Shown here piece by piece: positions 9,342 to 18,669 of a DNA stretch of 54,080 nucleotides. Made by a program: the position numbers and the translations under genes. The DNA is taken from the NCBI GenBank assembly GCA_903934285.1, contig CAIZNN010000242.1:1-54080 (forward strand), read 5' to 3'. Within the stretch, counting starts at the first letter, position 1, and every line of letters starts with the position of its first letter. The notes beneath the pieces were generated by a model, which did not search any database, was not told the DNA's origin, and worked only from the letters and a program-made list of their open reading frames with translations. Source of the stretch: Akkermansiaceae bacterium. Its GTDB lineage: Bacteria > Verrucomicrobiota > Verrucomicrobiia > Verrucomicrobiales > Akkermansiaceae.

Positions 9342-11186
9342 TCACGGCGGCGGTTCGGGCAAGCGGGCGAGCCGTTCCAAATCCAATTTCCAGGCATTGA
9401 CGTTGAAGCGGGCGCGGCCGCGGGTTTTCACGTTTGCCAGCAGGGTGTTGAGAGCGGCGATGGCCTGGTCGCAAGCGGCGTTGCCTTTGGGTGCCTGGTC
9501 AAACACCGGATCGGACAAGAGCTGGAAATCGGCCAGGTAATCGCCCGCGATTTTCTGATAGATCGCCAGCCAGGACTCCTGTTGGCCCAGAGTCATGGTG
9601 GTCACGGCGGTAAAGAATCCGACGGCCTCGGCGAGTTGCCCCTGCTCCCAGTTTTTGAGGCCGGCGAGCAGCCAGGCCATCGCGGCGGGTGCGCCGCCAT
9701 CGGAGAAATTGCTTTCTGCCGCGGCAATCGCCGGCAATCCGGCAAGGCGGTCGAGAACTGGCACCAGTCGCGGCTTGAAGATGGGATCCTCCAGCCGCGT
9801 AGCCGCCAGATGAGCCGCGGCGGCGGCGGCCTCGTGGCGGGCGACGGCGGTTTTTCCATCCAGATAGGCCATGGCCACCGCTTCCACCGCGGCCCAGCTG
9901 CGGGTGGGCTCCTGCACCTGCGGTTCATCGCGCAAATTGCCAAACAACGCCCGCGCCCGCTCATAATCGCCGCCCTCCAGGGCACCGCGCGCCTCCCGGT
10001 AGAGCGTGGCAATCCGTGCCGCCGCAGCCGCATCATTCACCCCGCCAGCAGTGGCGCCCGGGGCTGCCGCCTTGGCGGGCTCCGGTTTGTCATCCGGCTT
10101 GGCTGGCTTGCGCGTCGTCCACCATGCGCCACCCGCCAGCGCGATGAGGATGGCACCACCACCCGCCCCAACCAACAAGCGCAGGCCGCGGCGCTTGGCC
10201 GATTGCCGGCGTGTGGCGCCGGCCGCGCTGCCGCGCGAGGTGGCAGCGCCCACCCGCAGACGTTTGAGCGCATCGTTCAAATGGGCAATCATTTCGTCAT
10301 ACGACTGGAACCGTTTGGCGGGATCGTAAGCCATCGCCCGATCCACCACCGCGCAGGTGAGCGCACTCACCCACGGCGCGGATGTCTGCAGCGGCACCAC
10401 CTTGCGTTTCGCCTCGCGCAAAATCGCGGTGGCCATGGACTCCTCATTGCAGGGCGGTTTGCCAGCCAGCGCGTGGTACGACGTGGCACCAAACGCATAC
10501 ATGTCCGAACGGAAATCCTCGGACTGCCCCTCGATGGTCTCCGGCGGCACGTAATAGGGCGTGGCCCAGATTTCCTGCGCTTGCGCGGTGCCACACTTGC
10601 CTAACAACAGCGCCAGCCCGAAATCCACGATCTTGGCCTGGCCGTCGCTGTCTAACAAGATATTGCCCGGCTTGATGTCGCGGTGAATCAGGCCGGCACC
10701 GTGCGCCGCCTTGAGGCCATCGGCGACCTGAATGGCCAAGAGGAGCATTTCGCGTTCGGGAATGGTGCCGCGCTGGGTGATCTGGTGCTCGAAATGGCCG
10801 CCGACGACGAATTCCATGGCGATGAAGAAGCGGCCGAAGGCGCGGCCGGTGGTGAACACGCGCACCACATGCGGATGGCTGATGGAGGCGGTCAGGCGCG
10901 CCTCTTCCTCAAAGGCGGCGATGCGGCGGGCATCGGCCGAATAGTTCTCGTTGAGGATTTTGACCGCCACCTCGCGATCGAGGGTGTTGTCATGGGCCAC
11001 AAACACCACGCTCATGCCACCGATGGCATGGCGCCGCAACAAGGTGTACGGGCCAAACTCGCGCTTCACCCGGGTGTGCTTGCCGCATTGCGGGCACTCG
11101 ACATTGGAAAACGGCCCGACCGCCGTGACATCCATCGGACTCCCGCAAGCATGGCAATAGGCGATTTCCCCGGCATCGTCGCGCAT
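9342..11186 (-). CDS. Serine/threonine protein kinase with N-terminal zinc ribbon and membrane anchor
   Basis: A Hanks-type kinase of 614 residues. The first 35 residues hold two CxxC pairs (CHACGS and CPQCGK), a probable zinc ribbon. The kinase domain spans about 45-310: an IGGMSVVFVAHD glycine loop, the AVKIL lysine, catalytic HRDIKPGNILL, DFGLALLLG and a P+1 region ATPYYVPPETI. A single transmembrane segment follows (about 335-355, LLVGAGGGAILIALAGGAWW). The C-terminal 240 residues form an alanine-rich helical, TPR-like region that is probably extracytoplasmic. Such receptor kinases are abundant in Planctomycetes and Verrucomicrobiota; the substrate is unknown. The glycine loop is slightly unusual, with GGMS where GxGxxG is expected. 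Confidence 0.9.
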   Translation of the reverse strand: MRDDAGEIAYCHACGSPMDVTAVGPFSNVECPQCGKHTRVKREFGPYTLLRRHAIGGMSVVFVAHDNTLDREVAVKILNENYSADARRIAAFEEEARLTASISHPHVVRVFTTGRAFGRFFIAMEFVVGGHFEHQITQRGTIPEREMLLLAIQVADGLKAAHGAGLIHRDIKPGNILLDSDGQAKIVDFGLALLLGKCGTAQAQEIWATPYYVPPETIEGQSEDFRSDMYAFGATSYHALAGKPPCNEESMATAILREAKRKVVPLQTSAPWVSALTCAVVDRAMAYDPAKRFQSYDEMIAHLNDALKRLRVGAATSRGSAAGATRRQSAKRRGLRLLVGAGGGAILIALAGGAWWTTRKPAKPDDKPEPAKAAAPGATAGGVNDAAAAARIATLYREARGALEGGDYERARALFGNLRDEPQVQEPTRSWAAVEAVAMAYLDGKTAVARHEAAAAAAHLAATRLEDPIFKPRLVPVLDRLAGLPAIAAAESNFSDGGAPAAMAWLLAGLKNWEQGQLAEAVGFFTAVTTMTLGQQESWLAIYQKIAGDYLADFQLLSDPVFDQAPKGNAACDQAIAALNTLLANVKTRGRARFNVNAWKLDLERLARLPEPPP

Positions 11187-11263
11187 GGCGGCAAGCTATC
11201 GGCCGGCGTGGCGCTGTGCAAACTTGAACTTGCGGCGGGCAATATTCCTGAGATGCTTGGCGT

Positions 11264-12187
11264 GTGGAAATTTGTGTGCAGGACATGCCCGGCGACCGCC
11301 TTGACGCCTACCTCGCGGGGCGGCTACCCGAGCTGTCGCGTTCGCGCATCCAAACGCTGATACGCGACCAGTACATCCAAGTCAACGGCCAGCCCGCCAA
11401 GCCCCGCAGCGCGGTGAAATTGGGCGACTCCATCAGCATCGTCCTGCCCGAGGCGGTGCCGCTGGATGCCGTCGCGCAGGCCATCCCCCTCGAGGTGCTC
11501 TACGAAGACGCCGAGTTGCTGGTCCTCAACAAGGCGCCGGGCATGGTCGTCCACCCCGCGCCCGGCAATCCCGATGGCACCCTCGTCAACGCCCTGCTCC
11601 ACCATTGCCAAGGCAAACTCTCCGGCATCGGCGGCGTCGAGCGCCCCGGCATCGTGCATCGTTTGGACAAGGACACCTCCGGCTGCCTGGTGGTGGCCAA
11701 GTCCGACCCGGCCCACCAGTCACTCGTCGGCCAATTCGCCGGCCGCACCATGAAAAAACTCTATCTGGCCGTGAGCCAAGGCATCCCGCGCCCGGCCACC
11801 GACACGATTTTCACCCACATCGGGCGCCATCCGGTCAACCGCCAGAAAATGGCGGTGGTCAATCCGCCGGGCGGCAAGGCGTCCATCACCGACTATGAGG
11901 TGCTCGCGGTGGATCCCGCCACGCTCACCGCGCTGGTGCTCTGCCACCTCCACACCGGGCGCACCCACCAAATCCGCGTCCACCTCCAACATCGCGGCGC
12001 GCCCCTGGTGGGGGACCCGATCTATGGCAAGGCGAGCGCGGTCGCCACCCTAACCGGCCGGCTGATGTTGCATGCCTGGCAGCTGAGCTTCGACCATCCG
12101 CTGACCCGTGAGCGGCTGCACTTCAGCGCGCCCATTCCCGCCGAATTCGCGCCGTGGGTGCAACTTGCCGGGACCTTTTTCCCCTAA
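11264..12187 (+). CDS. rluD: RluD-type 23S rRNA pseudouridine synthase
   Basis: RluA/RluD family enzyme that isomerises uridines in large-subunit rRNA. The N-terminal S4 RNA-binding domain (residues about 10-65, RLDAYLAGRLPELSRSRIQTLI and IQVNGQPAKP) is followed by the catalytic domain with the catalytic aspartate in the motif HRLDKDTSGCLVVAK. Later motifs include KLYLAVSQG, TDYEVLA and the RTHQIRVHLQ substrate-binding stretch. The GTG at 11264 gives 307 residues; an ATG eight codons in would also keep the S4 domain intact. The exact target position in rRNA cannot be read from sequence. The TAA stop lies inside a CTAAC pentamer, and the next small gene starts 19 bases downstream. Confidence 0.92.
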   Translation: MEICVQDMPGDRLDAYLAGRLPELSRSRIQTLIRDQYIQVNGQPAKPRSAVKLGDSISIVLPEAVPLDAVAQAIPLEVLYEDAELLVLNKAPGMVVHPAPGNPDGTLVNALLHHCQGKLSGIGGVERPGIVHRLDKDTSGCLVVAKSDPAHQSLVGQFAGRTMKKLYLAVSQGIPRPATDTIFTHIGRHPVNRQKMAVVNPPGGKASITDYEVLAVDPATLTALVLCHLHTGRTHQIRVHLQHRGAPLVGDPIYGKASAVATLTGRLMLHAWQLSFDHPLTRERLHFSAPIPAEFAPWVQLAGTFFP

Positions 12188-12206
12188 CCGCTGCTCAGTT
12201 CCCGCC

Positions 12207-12473
12207 ATGTCCGCCGACGATCTTTTCCCCGACCTCCTCGCCGCCGTGGAGCAACAACTCGCCTCGCCGCAAACCCGCTACGTCGCCACCACCCTCGCCC
12301 GGCTGGTGGCGGGCGGCCTCGCTGACGCCGCGGCCAAAGACCAAATGGCGTGGTGTCTTGGCGAGCAACTCGACGCAGTGGTGCGCCACCGCCGCGCCTT
12401 TGACGAACCGGCCTATCGTGCCGCGCTTGACGCGCTGCCCTTCGATGAGGAACCCGCGGCACAAGCCCCGTAG
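12207..12473 (+). CDS. Small conserved-looking protein, function unknown
   Basis: An 88-residue soluble, acidic, helix-rich protein starting MSADDLFPDLLAAVEQQ and containing TRYVATTLARLVAGGLADAAAKDQMAWCLGEQLDAVVRHRR. I do not recognise a family. The ATG at 12207 is 19 bases after the rluD stop, so translation coupled with rluD is likely. A longer reading of the same frame overlaps the rluD C-terminus and is unlikely. The tidy placement in the operon and uninterrupted codon usage support a real gene. Confidence 0.65.
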   Translation: MSADDLFPDLLAAVEQQLASPQTRYVATTLARLVAGGLADAAAKDQMAWCLGEQLDAVVRHRRAFDEPAYRAALDALPFDEEPAAQAP

Positions 12474-12520
12474 CGGCGGCCTTCCAGAGGGGCACGGGCG
12501 GCCCTTGCTTGAGGCGGCGA

Positions 12521-13969
12521 CTACTCGCCACCGCCCTCTTGTGCTGGCGGGCCGGTTTCAAAGCGCATCAGGTTGGCGATGAAGGTGAGCGGGATGTGGC
12601 CGGTTTCGCCATTGCGGTTCTTGGCGAGCACCAACTCGGCCTTGCCCTCTTCGGCGTCTTTGTCCTCCTGGTTTTCCGCATAATAGGCGGTTCGATAGAG
12701 CAACCCGACCATGTCGGCGTCCTGCTCGATGGCACCGGATTCGCGCAGGTCGGACATGCGCGGCATCCCCAGGCTCTTGCCGGTGCGGTTTTCCGGCCCG
12801 CGGTTGAGCTGGGCCAAAATCAGGATGGGAATGGCCAACTCCTTGGCCAGCCCCTTGATGCCGGCGGAAATTTCCGCGATTTCACGTTCGCGCGAGTTCT
12901 CCGCCTGCTTGCTGCGCGACTTCAGCAACTGAAGGTAGTCGATGGCGATGAACTGGATGTTCTCGTCGCGCTTCTTGCGGCGGGCCTTGGCCCGCAACTC
13001 GTTGATGGAAATGCCCGCCGTGTCATCGATGAAGAGTTTGGCGGAGGCCGTTTCCAACGCCGCGCGTTGCACCCGCTGCAAGTCGCCCTTGCTCGGCGTG
13101 TAGCCGCGCGAGAGCTGGCTGATGGCAAATTTCGATTTGGAAAACACCAGGCGCTGCACCAGTTGGAACGCGCTCATTTCACAGGAAAACACCATCGACG
13201 GCTGCGACAGATTGATGCAGACATGCTCGACGATGTTCATCATCAGCGAGGTCTTGCCCATCGAGGGCCGCGCCGCAATGACAAACATTTCTCCCGGCTT
13301 GAGCCCGCTGCTCATCCGGTCCAACTCCTCAAAGCCGGTGGCCAGCCCCTGGGCGGCCTTCTCCCCCGCCAGCAACGCCTGGAACTGATCGAGCACCGCG
13401 GTGACCGACTCCTTGAGGTTGTGCTCCTTGCTCGTCTCCGCACCTTCGCGAATCGCCAGCACTTTGGTCTCCACCGAATCTAACAGGGCAGCCACCTCGT
13501 CCGGCGCGTCGTACGCCTGCATGATCGCCTCGTTGGCGTTCTGGATGATCGAGCGCAGCACGAACTTGTCCTTGACGAGCTGCAGGTGATGGCGGAAATG
13601 CCCGGGACTCGGCGCGTAGGTGTACAAGTCGGTTAGGGTCGCCGGGCCGCCCACCCGGTCCAACAAGCCGCGGTCCAACAACCGCTGCACCAGCGACACC
13701 AATTCAATCGCGCTGCCGTCGGCGAACAGGTCCAACAAAAACCCGAACAGGGTGGAATGCGCCGGCAGATAGAAATGCTCCTTGGTGAGTTTCTGCTCAA
13801 TCGCCACCCCGAGGTATTCCTGTGGTTCCTGCAACATCGAGGAGAGCAGGCTTTTCTCCGGGCCCAGCGCATGCGGCAGCGCCCGCGTGACATCGTCCAC
13901 CGCGGTGGCGCGTTGTTGCAGGGATGCCGTTGCGGGCTGGGTAACTGGCATATTCGGGTCGGCGGTCAT
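12521..13969 (-). CDS. dnaB: Replicative DNA helicase DnaB
   Basis: Hexameric 5'-3' helicase at the replication fork. The 482-residue protein has the DnaB N-terminal helical domain (about 30-130, [16 protein letters not shown]) and a RecA-like C-terminal domain with Walker A in [15 protein letters not shown], Walker B in [10 protein letters not shown], the [13 protein letters not shown] and [12 protein letters not shown] motifs, and the arginine-finger region AKNRNGETG near the C-terminus. No intein is present. The ATG at 13969 (MTADPNMPV) is preferred because the 16 residues added by a start at 14017 look random. It is divergent from dtd with 140 bases between the starts. Confidence 0.95.
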   Translation of the reverse strand: MTADPNMPVTQPATASLQQRATAVDDVTRALPHALGPEKSLLSSMLQEPQEYLGVAIEQKLTKEHFYLPAHSTLFGFLLDLFADGSAIELVSLVQRLLDRGLLDRVGGPATLTDLYTYAPSPGHFRHHLQLVKDKFVLRSIIQNANEAIMQAYDAPDEVAALLDSVETKVLAIREGAETSKEHNLKESVTAVLDQFQALLAGEKAAQGLATGFEELDRMSSGLKPGEMFVIAARPSMGKTSLMMNIVEHVCINLSQPSMVFSCEMSAFQLVQRLVFSKSKFAISQLSRGYTPSKGDLQRVQRAALETASAKLFIDDTAGISINELRAKARRKKRDENIQFIAIDYLQLLKSRSKQAENSREREIAEISAGIKGLAKELAIPILILAQLNRGPENRTGKSLGMPRMSDLRESGAIEQDADMVGLLYRTAYYAENQEDKDAEEGKAELVLAKNRNGETGHIPLTFIANLMRFETGPPAQEGGGE

Positions 13970-14109
13970 ACGAGGCCGCAGCTTGCGCCAAAGCCCGGCC
14001 GAGGTCAATCTTGGCACCCGGTCAACAACCTGCGAACAACCGCGAACAAGTATGCAAGCCGCTGATTTGCAAGGCTTGCGCTGCGGCCGAAATTCCGCAA
14101 GATGGATGG

Positions 14110-14562
14110 ATGCGAGCGGTGATTCAACGGGTGCTTGAGGCGGCAGTGACGGTCAACGGGCGGCAGATCGCCGCCATCGGCCCCGGCCTGGTGCTGTTGT
14201 TGGGCGTCGAGCAGCGCGATGCGGCGGCCGATGTGGCATGGCTCGCCCCGAAAATCGCCAAGCTGCGCATCTTCCCCGATGCCGCCGGCAAAATGAACCT
14301 CTGCCTGGCCGAGACCGCCGGCGACTTGCTCGTTGTCAGCCAATTCACCCTCCACGGCTCCACCCACAAGGGCAATCGGCCGTCCTTCATCCGCGCCGCC
14401 GCCCCGGCAGTCGCCGAACCGCTCTACGCCGCCTTCTGCGCCGCCCTCGAAGCGCTCCTCGGCAAACCCGTCGCCCGCGGCTGCTTCGGCGCTGAAATGC
14501 AGCTGGCCCTCGTCAATGACGGGCCGGTGACTCTCCTCATCGACACCCAGCAGCGGGAATGA
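14110..14562 (+). CDS. dtd: D-aminoacyl-tRNA deacylase
   Basis: Removes D-amino acids (and misloaded glycine) from tRNA as a proofreading step. The 150-residue product starts [17 protein letters not shown], the usual Dtd opening, and carries both family motifs that build the active site across the dimer: [18 protein letters not shown] (the SQFTL motif) and the [11 protein letters not shown]ly-cisPro motif near the C-terminus. The ATG at 14110 was chosen from these; the open frame runs back to 14011 but the added 33 residues are not Dtd-like. It is a single gene, divergent from dnaB, with no close downstream partner. Confidence 0.95.
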   Translation: MRAVIQRVLEAAVTVNGRQIAAIGPGLVLLLGVEQRDAAADVAWLAPKIAKLRIFPDAAGKMNLCLAETAGDLLVVSQFTLHGSTHKGNRPSFIRAAAPAVAEPLYAAFCAALEALLGKPVARGCFGAEMQLALVNDGPVTLLIDTQQRE

Positions 14563-14600
14563 TTCCCGCCAACCGCCGGGGTGCCAGCCCTAAGCAGTGC

Positions 14601-14629
14601 GGGGCCGCCGACCTCCGATCGGCGACCCC
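14601..14629. repeat. Inverted repeat (hairpin)
   Basis: GGGGCCGCCGA (14601-14611) and TCGGCGACCCC (14619-14629) pair over 11 positions with one mismatch around a 7-base loop. It lies 39 bases after the dtd stop. No T-tract follows, so a REP-like element is as likely as a terminator. Confidence 0.5.
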
Positions 14630-14899
14630 ACTAATCCGGAGAAAACCCATTAACTCCGGAAATTCTGACGCGCTGCACCGACCGCGGCGCAGCAGCAACT
14701 CCAGCCAGCCCACACCGCCGCACCAGACGCCACCGTGCACTGCGAGGTGCGAACGGAAGCGATTGATGTTGGGACGGCGTGCATAAGCTGCGGAACGCCA
14801 CGAACCTAGTAAGTTTACCCCAACACGTAAGCTATACCTTGGTATATTCGCGCGGGCTGGGCGGAGGCGCGTCAGTCTTGCCGGAGGCTGCAACGCTAG

Positions 14900-14927
14900 C
14901 CGCCCACGTTGGTAGCAACGTGGGCGG
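14900..14927. repeat. Perfect 11-bp inverted repeat (hairpin)
   Basis: CCGCCCACGTT (14900-14910), loop GGTAGC, AACGTGGGCGG (14917-14927): a perfect GC-rich stem with a 6-base loop, located between the convergent dtd and SGNH hydrolase genes. It probably aids termination for the minus-strand SGNH gene, whose stop codon is 60 bases away, but no U-tract is present. Confidence 0.55.
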
Positions 14928-14986
14928 AGCGGGCCAACCGTCAGCCGGCGGTCACGGCCCGCCGCTGTTTGCACTGGCCAAGCCGC

Positions 14987-15715
14987 TTACTTGACCGGCG
15001 CGGGGGCGAGGGCCAACTGGGCTTTGGCAATCTGCGCGTCGCTGAGGCCAAACGCCTTGAGCACGCCGGTGGCCATCATCACATCGCCGGCCGGGCACAT
15101 GTGCACCCCGTCGGTGGTTAGCAGATTGCCTTTCTTGTCAGGGCCGGCCTTGGCGATGGCGGCTTGCATGTCGGCGTTGAGGTCGGCGAGCAGGCACTTC
15201 TTGTCCTTGGCCAGCGTGCGCAGAAACTCGTTGTAGGCCAGCAGCTTCTGGTTGTTAGGATTGGGCTGATCTTCTCCGATCATGGTCGAAGTGAGGATCA
15301 TCACCTTGATTTTGGCCGCCTGGCACTGCTCGACGATTTTGGTGATGTTTTGCATGTATTGGTCCAGCGGCACGCCTTTGGCGCCGTGCCAGACGTCATT
15401 GACGCCACAGCTCAAGGTCATCCAATCGGGTTTTTGGCTCAAGACATCGCTAGCGAGGCGGCCCAACATTTCGATGGACCTGTGCCCGCCGATGCCGGCG
15501 GGAATGGCCGTTGCGTTGACCCCGCTGGCGGCGAGGCCGCGCATCACCAAGGTCACATACCCGTTGGGCTCGACCCCGTGGGCCGTGATTGAATCGCCCA
15601 GGAAGGCGATTTTCTCCCCGTCTTTGACGGCGATAGCCGCCCGTACCGCCGTCGTGCCGAGCAGGCCGATCGCCATCGCTGCCGTCATCCATCTCACACT
15701 GGTATTTTTGCGCAT
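14987..15715 (-). CDS. Secreted SGNH/GDSL-family hydrolase
   Basis: A 242-residue exported esterase- or lipase-like hydrolase. The signal peptide MRKNTSVRWMTAAMAIGLLGTTAVRA precedes block I IAFLGDSITAHG (nucleophile Ser), the conserved Gly block near IPAGIGGHRS, block III SCGVNDVWHG (Asn) and block V TTDGVHMCPAG (catalytic Asp-x-x-His). Family members include acetylxylan and other carbohydrate esterases, rhamnogalacturonan acetylesterases and lipases; the substrate cannot be read here. The order of blocks and absence of extra domains fit a small single-domain enzyme. It is transcribed alone and divergent from the fumarase gene. Confidence 0.9.
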   Translation of the reverse strand: MRKNTSVRWMTAAMAIGLLGTTAVRAAIAVKDGEKIAFLGDSITAHGVEPNGYVTLVMRGLAASGVNATAIPAGIGGHRSIEMLGRLASDVLSQKPDWMTLSCGVNDVWHGAKGVPLDQYMQNITKIVEQCQAAKIKVMILTSTMIGEDQPNPNNQKLLAYNEFLRTLAKDKKCLLADLNADMQAAIAKAGPDKKGNLLTTDGVHMCPAGDVMMATGVLKAFGLSDAQIAKAQLALAPAPVK

Positions 15716-16038
15716 CTTGTTGTTTGCTTGTTGGTTGAATTTGGAGTCGCTTCGTAACGGCTCGGGCAGGCCTCACCTGAGGTGCCCTCGCCGGACCGAG
15801 CTTGCCGCCCAGCGCCGCCGCACGCAACAGAAATAAGGCGGCACGCGGCGGCCCGCCCATATGTTTTCTATCAAAAACACGGCATGGCTGGCCGCGCCCC
15901 CCTTGGCAGTGCCCGGAGCCACGCGGCCGCCATCTTCCCTTGCGCCTGCGCGTATCTTGCGATTCGCCGCGCCATCCTTGCGGGGGGCACGGAATCGGTT
16001 TGCAGCCTGCGGCGGGCCGGTTTAGCCTGACCCACGCC
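15716..16038. other. Divergent promoter region, SGNH hydrolase / fumarase
   Basis: No gene is supported in these 323 bases. They must hold the promoters for both flanking genes. The section next to the SGNH gene (15716-15750) is TTG-rich and lower in GC. A short inverted repeat around CCTCACCTGAGG lies at about 15768-15780. The fumarase frame stays open upstream to 15802, but the added sequence has no family resemblance. Confidence 0.4.
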
Positions 16039-17673
16039 ATGTCCGACCAACCATTTCACTATCAAGACCCGTACCCCCTCGCAGCCGACAGCACCGAATA
16101 CGAACTGCTCACTGCGGAGCACGTCACGCTGGGCGAGTTTGAGGGCCAGCCGGTGCTCAAGGTGGCGCCGGAAGGGTTGACCCTGCTGGCGGCCGAGGCG
16201 GTCAAGGCGATTAATTTCACCTTGCGCGCATCGCATCTGGCGCAAGTGGCGGCGATTCTGGAGGACCCGGAGGCGTCGGAGAACGACCGGATGGTGGCGC
16301 TGATGATGCTCAAGAATGCCGAGATTGCGGCGCACGGGATTCTGCCGTTCTGCCAGGACACCGGCACCGCCACCATTGTCGGCAAGAAGGGCCAGCAAGT
16401 GTGGACCGGCTGCGATGACGCGGAGTTTCTCTCGCGAGGCATCTATGAGACATACCGCCGCGAGAACCTGCGCTATTCCCAAACCGCGCCGCTGACTATG
16501 TTTGAGGAGGTCAACACCAAGACCAACCTGCCGGCGCAGATCGACCTCTATGCCAGCGAGGGTGCCGCCTACAAGTTCCTGTTCGTCTGCAAGGGCGGCG
16601 GCTCGGCCAACAAGACGTTCCTCTATCAGGAAACCAAGGCCCTGCTCAACCCCAAGCGCTTCATGGAATTCTGCATCGAAAAAATGCGCTCGTTGGGCAC
16701 CGCCGCGTGCCCGCCCTATCATCTCGCGTTTGTCATCGGCGGCACCTCGGCGGAAACCTGCCTCAAAACCGTCAAGCTCGCCTCGACCCACTACTACGAC
16801 GCGCTGCCCACTGCCGGCAACGAGCACGGCCAGGCGTTCCGCGATCTGGAACTCGAGGCGGAGTTGTTAGCCGCCGCCCGCGCCATCGGCATCGGCGCCC
16901 AGTTCGGCGGCAAGTACTTCGCGCTGGACGTGCGCGTCATCCGCCTGCCGCGCCACGGCGCGTCCTGCCCGGTGGGCATCGGCGTGTCGTGTTCGGCCGA
17001 CCGCCAGGCGCTGGCCAAAATCACCCGCGACGGGATTTTCCTCGAGAAACTCGAGCGCAATCCCGGCCGCTTCATCCCGGAGCGCTTCCGCGATTGGAAG
17101 TTCAAGGGGGTGCCGATCAATCTCGACCTCGGCATGGCCCAAACCCTCGCCACCCTCGCCAAGTATCCGGTGACCACCGCGCTCGCCCTAACAGGCACGA
17201 TCATCGTCGCCCGCGATATCGCCCACGCCAAGCTCAAGGAGATCCTCGACGATACCGGCGAGTTGCCAGAGTACTTCAAGAAATACCCGGTCTATTATGC
17301 CGGCCCGGCGAAGACGCCGGCGGGCATGGCGTCCGGCTCGTTCGGACCCACCACCGCCGGGCGCATGGACAGTTATGTCGAGTTGTTCCAAGCCCATGGC
17401 GGCTCGCTGGTGATGCTGGCCAAGGGCAACCGCTCGCAACAAGTCACCGATGCCTGCAAAAAATTCGGCGGCTTCTACCTCGGCTCCGCCGGCGGCCCCG
17501 CGGCGCTCTTGGCGCAGGACCACATCAAGTCCCAGGAAGTCGTCGCCTTCCCCGAACTCGGCATGGAGGCGGTCTGGAAAATCACCGTGGAGAATTTCCC
17601 CGCCTTCATCCTCGTCGATGACAAGGGCAACGATTTCTTCACCTCGCTCAATCCCTGCCCGCTGTGCCATTGA
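16039..17673 (+). CDS. Fumarate hydratase, class I (iron-sulfur)
   Basis: Interconverts fumarate and malate in the citric acid cycle. The 544-residue single chain matches the FumA/FumB layout, with N-terminal alpha and C-terminal beta parts in one polypeptide. Visible features are FCQDTGTA (first [4Fe-4S] cysteine), the GGGSANKT segment, [15 protein letters not shown] (second cysteine), [16 protein letters not shown] (third region), [13 protein letters not shown] and a C-terminal [12 protein letters not shown]. The ATG at 16039 ([14 protein letters not shown]) matches the family length. Oxygen sensitivity of the cluster is expected from the class. Its TGA stop overlaps the lipB ATG by one base, so the two are translationally coupled. 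Confidence 0.95.
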   Translation: MSDQPFHYQDPYPLAADSTEYELLTAEHVTLGEFEGQPVLKVAPEGLTLLAAEAVKAINFTLRASHLAQVAAILEDPEASENDRMVALMMLKNAEIAAHGILPFCQDTGTATIVGKKGQQVWTGCDDAEFLSRGIYETYRRENLRYSQTAPLTMFEEVNTKTNLPAQIDLYASEGAAYKFLFVCKGGGSANKTFLYQETKALLNPKRFMEFCIEKMRSLGTAACPPYHLAFVIGGTSAETCLKTVKLASTHYYDALPTAGNEHGQAFRDLELEAELLAAARAIGIGAQFGGKYFALDVRVIRLPRHGASCPVGIGVSCSADRQALAKITRDGIFLEKLERNPGRFIPERFRDWKFKGVPINLDLGMAQTLATLAKYPVTTALALTGTIIVARDIAHAKLKEILDDTGELPEYFKKYPVYYAGPAKTPAGMASGSFGPTTAGRMDSYVELFQAHGGSLVMLAKGNRSQQVTDACKKFGGFYLGSAGGPAALLAQDHIKSQEVVAFPELGMEAVWKITVENFPAFILVDDKGNDFFTSLNPCPLCH

Positions 17674-18287
17674 TGCTGCCCGTGATCCATCTTCCCGACC
17701 TGATCGACTATCAGGACGCCCTCCTCCTGCAACAACAGGCGGTCGCGGCCATTCTGGATGGCAGCGGCGGGGAACTGGTATATTTGTTAGAACACCGACC
17801 GGTCTACACCATCGGGCGGCTGCGGGACCACTCGTCGCTGCGGCAGCCCGCCAGCCTCCCCCACCCCGTGGTGGAAACCAACCGCGGCGGCCAGGCCACC
17901 TATCACGGGCCGGGGCAACTCGTCGGCTATCCGATTCTCAACCTGTCCGCCCGCGGCCGCGATCTGCACCTGCACTTGCGCGCCATTGAGCAGGCGCTCA
18001 TCCGCGCCTGCGCCGGCTTCGGCGTCACCGCGGCAAGCCGCGATGGTCTAACTGGCGTGTGGGTGGCGGACCGCAAGCTCGCATCGATCGGCGTGGGGGT
18101 GCGCAAATGGGTCTCCATGCACGGCTTCGCCCTCAACGTCACCAGCGCCTGTCTGGCGCCGTTCCAGGCCATTACGCCCTGCGGCCTGAGCGGGGTGGCC
18201 ATGACCAGCCTCGAAAGCGAGACGGGCGCGACCATCTCCATGGCCGAGGCGGTGGCCGCGCTCACCGGCGAATTGCGCGGCTTGTAG
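17673..18287 (+). CDS. lipB: Octanoyl-[acyl carrier protein]:protein N-octanoyltransferase
   Basis: Transfers octanoate from ACP to lipoyl domains, the first step of lipoate assembly on pyruvate and 2-oxoglutarate dehydrogenases. The 204-residue product has the LipB motifs ETNRGGQATYHGPGQLVGYP, GVWVADRKLASIGVGVRKWVSMHGFALNV (including the catalytic lysine of RKLASIG) and ITPCGLSGVAMTSL with the catalytic cysteine. The ATG at 17673 overlaps the fumarase stop in a TGATG junction; a GTG at 17664 is a less likely alternative. Pairing with a citric-acid-cycle enzyme fits the role of lipoylation in that cycle. lipA is not in the window. Confidence 0.95.
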   Translation: MLPVIHLPDLIDYQDALLLQQQAVAAILDGSGGELVYLLEHRPVYTIGRLRDHSSLRQPASLPHPVVETNRGGQATYHGPGQLVGYPILNLSARGRDLHLHLRAIEQALIRACAGFGVTAASRDGLTGVWVADRKLASIGVGVRKWVSMHGFALNVTSACLAPFQAITPCGLSGVAMTSLESETGATISMAEAVAALTGELRGL

Positions 18288-18669
18288 CAAGCGCGGCAAG
18301 CGCAGGGTTATTGGTATGGCGCGGGCGAAGGGGCGAGTTATGGCGACGACCAATACCAGGCGCAAGGTGCGGAGGTGGTGGTTCCTGCTCATCGCCGACC
18401 ATGGGCTGGCCGGGGCATGCGCCTGCCGCCCCGTCGCCGAGGCCCATGGCCTGGCGTTCACCGATCCGGGCACCCTGCTGGACTAACGCCCCGGCCCAAG
18501 CGGTGGGGCGGCCGCATGGCGGTGGCTCGCGCCACCCGCCCAGCGCCCGCGTCCAGAGCCCTTGAACCAATGAACGTGATGTCGTTAGGTCAGGTTCTTG
18601 GTCTTGGGTCTTGGGTCTTGGGTCTTGCCGTCTTGGGTCTTGCAGTCTTGGGTCTGAGCCGAAGCCTCG
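18288..18669. other. Spacer between convergent genes
   Basis: This region of 382 bases lies between lipB and the cupin gene. It contains a marginal 56-codon open frame (18316-18486) that I do not accept as a gene, and the TCTTGGG heptamer repeat listed separately. No terminator with a T-tract was seen. Confidence 0.4.
18595..18657. repeat. Heptanucleotide tandem repeat (GTCTTGG)n
   Basis: About eight units of the form GTCTTGG/GTCTTGC, some separated by one extra base, fill this stretch just beyond the 3' end of the nine-gene minus-strand cluster. Similar GTCTTNN units occur at about 2886-2914 and 34785-34805. Confidence 0.75.

Larger units (their letters stand above)
14563..14986. other. Intergenic region with two hairpins between convergent genes
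   Basis: No gene is supported in these 424 bases between convergent dtd and the SGNH hydrolase. There are two strong inverted repeats, listed separately (14601-14629 and 14900-14927), which could act as bidirectional transcription terminators or REP-like elements. A lower-GC patch (about 14800-14850) surrounds the text TTGGTATATTCG. I see no RNA gene. Confidence 0.5.

Noticed and set aside
18316..18486. A 56-codon open frame after lipB (MARAKGRVMATTN...)
   Set aside because: High-GC sequence yields many such frames; no family resemblance, no ribosome binding site, and an abundance of Arg/Trp/Ala typical of non-coding translation.
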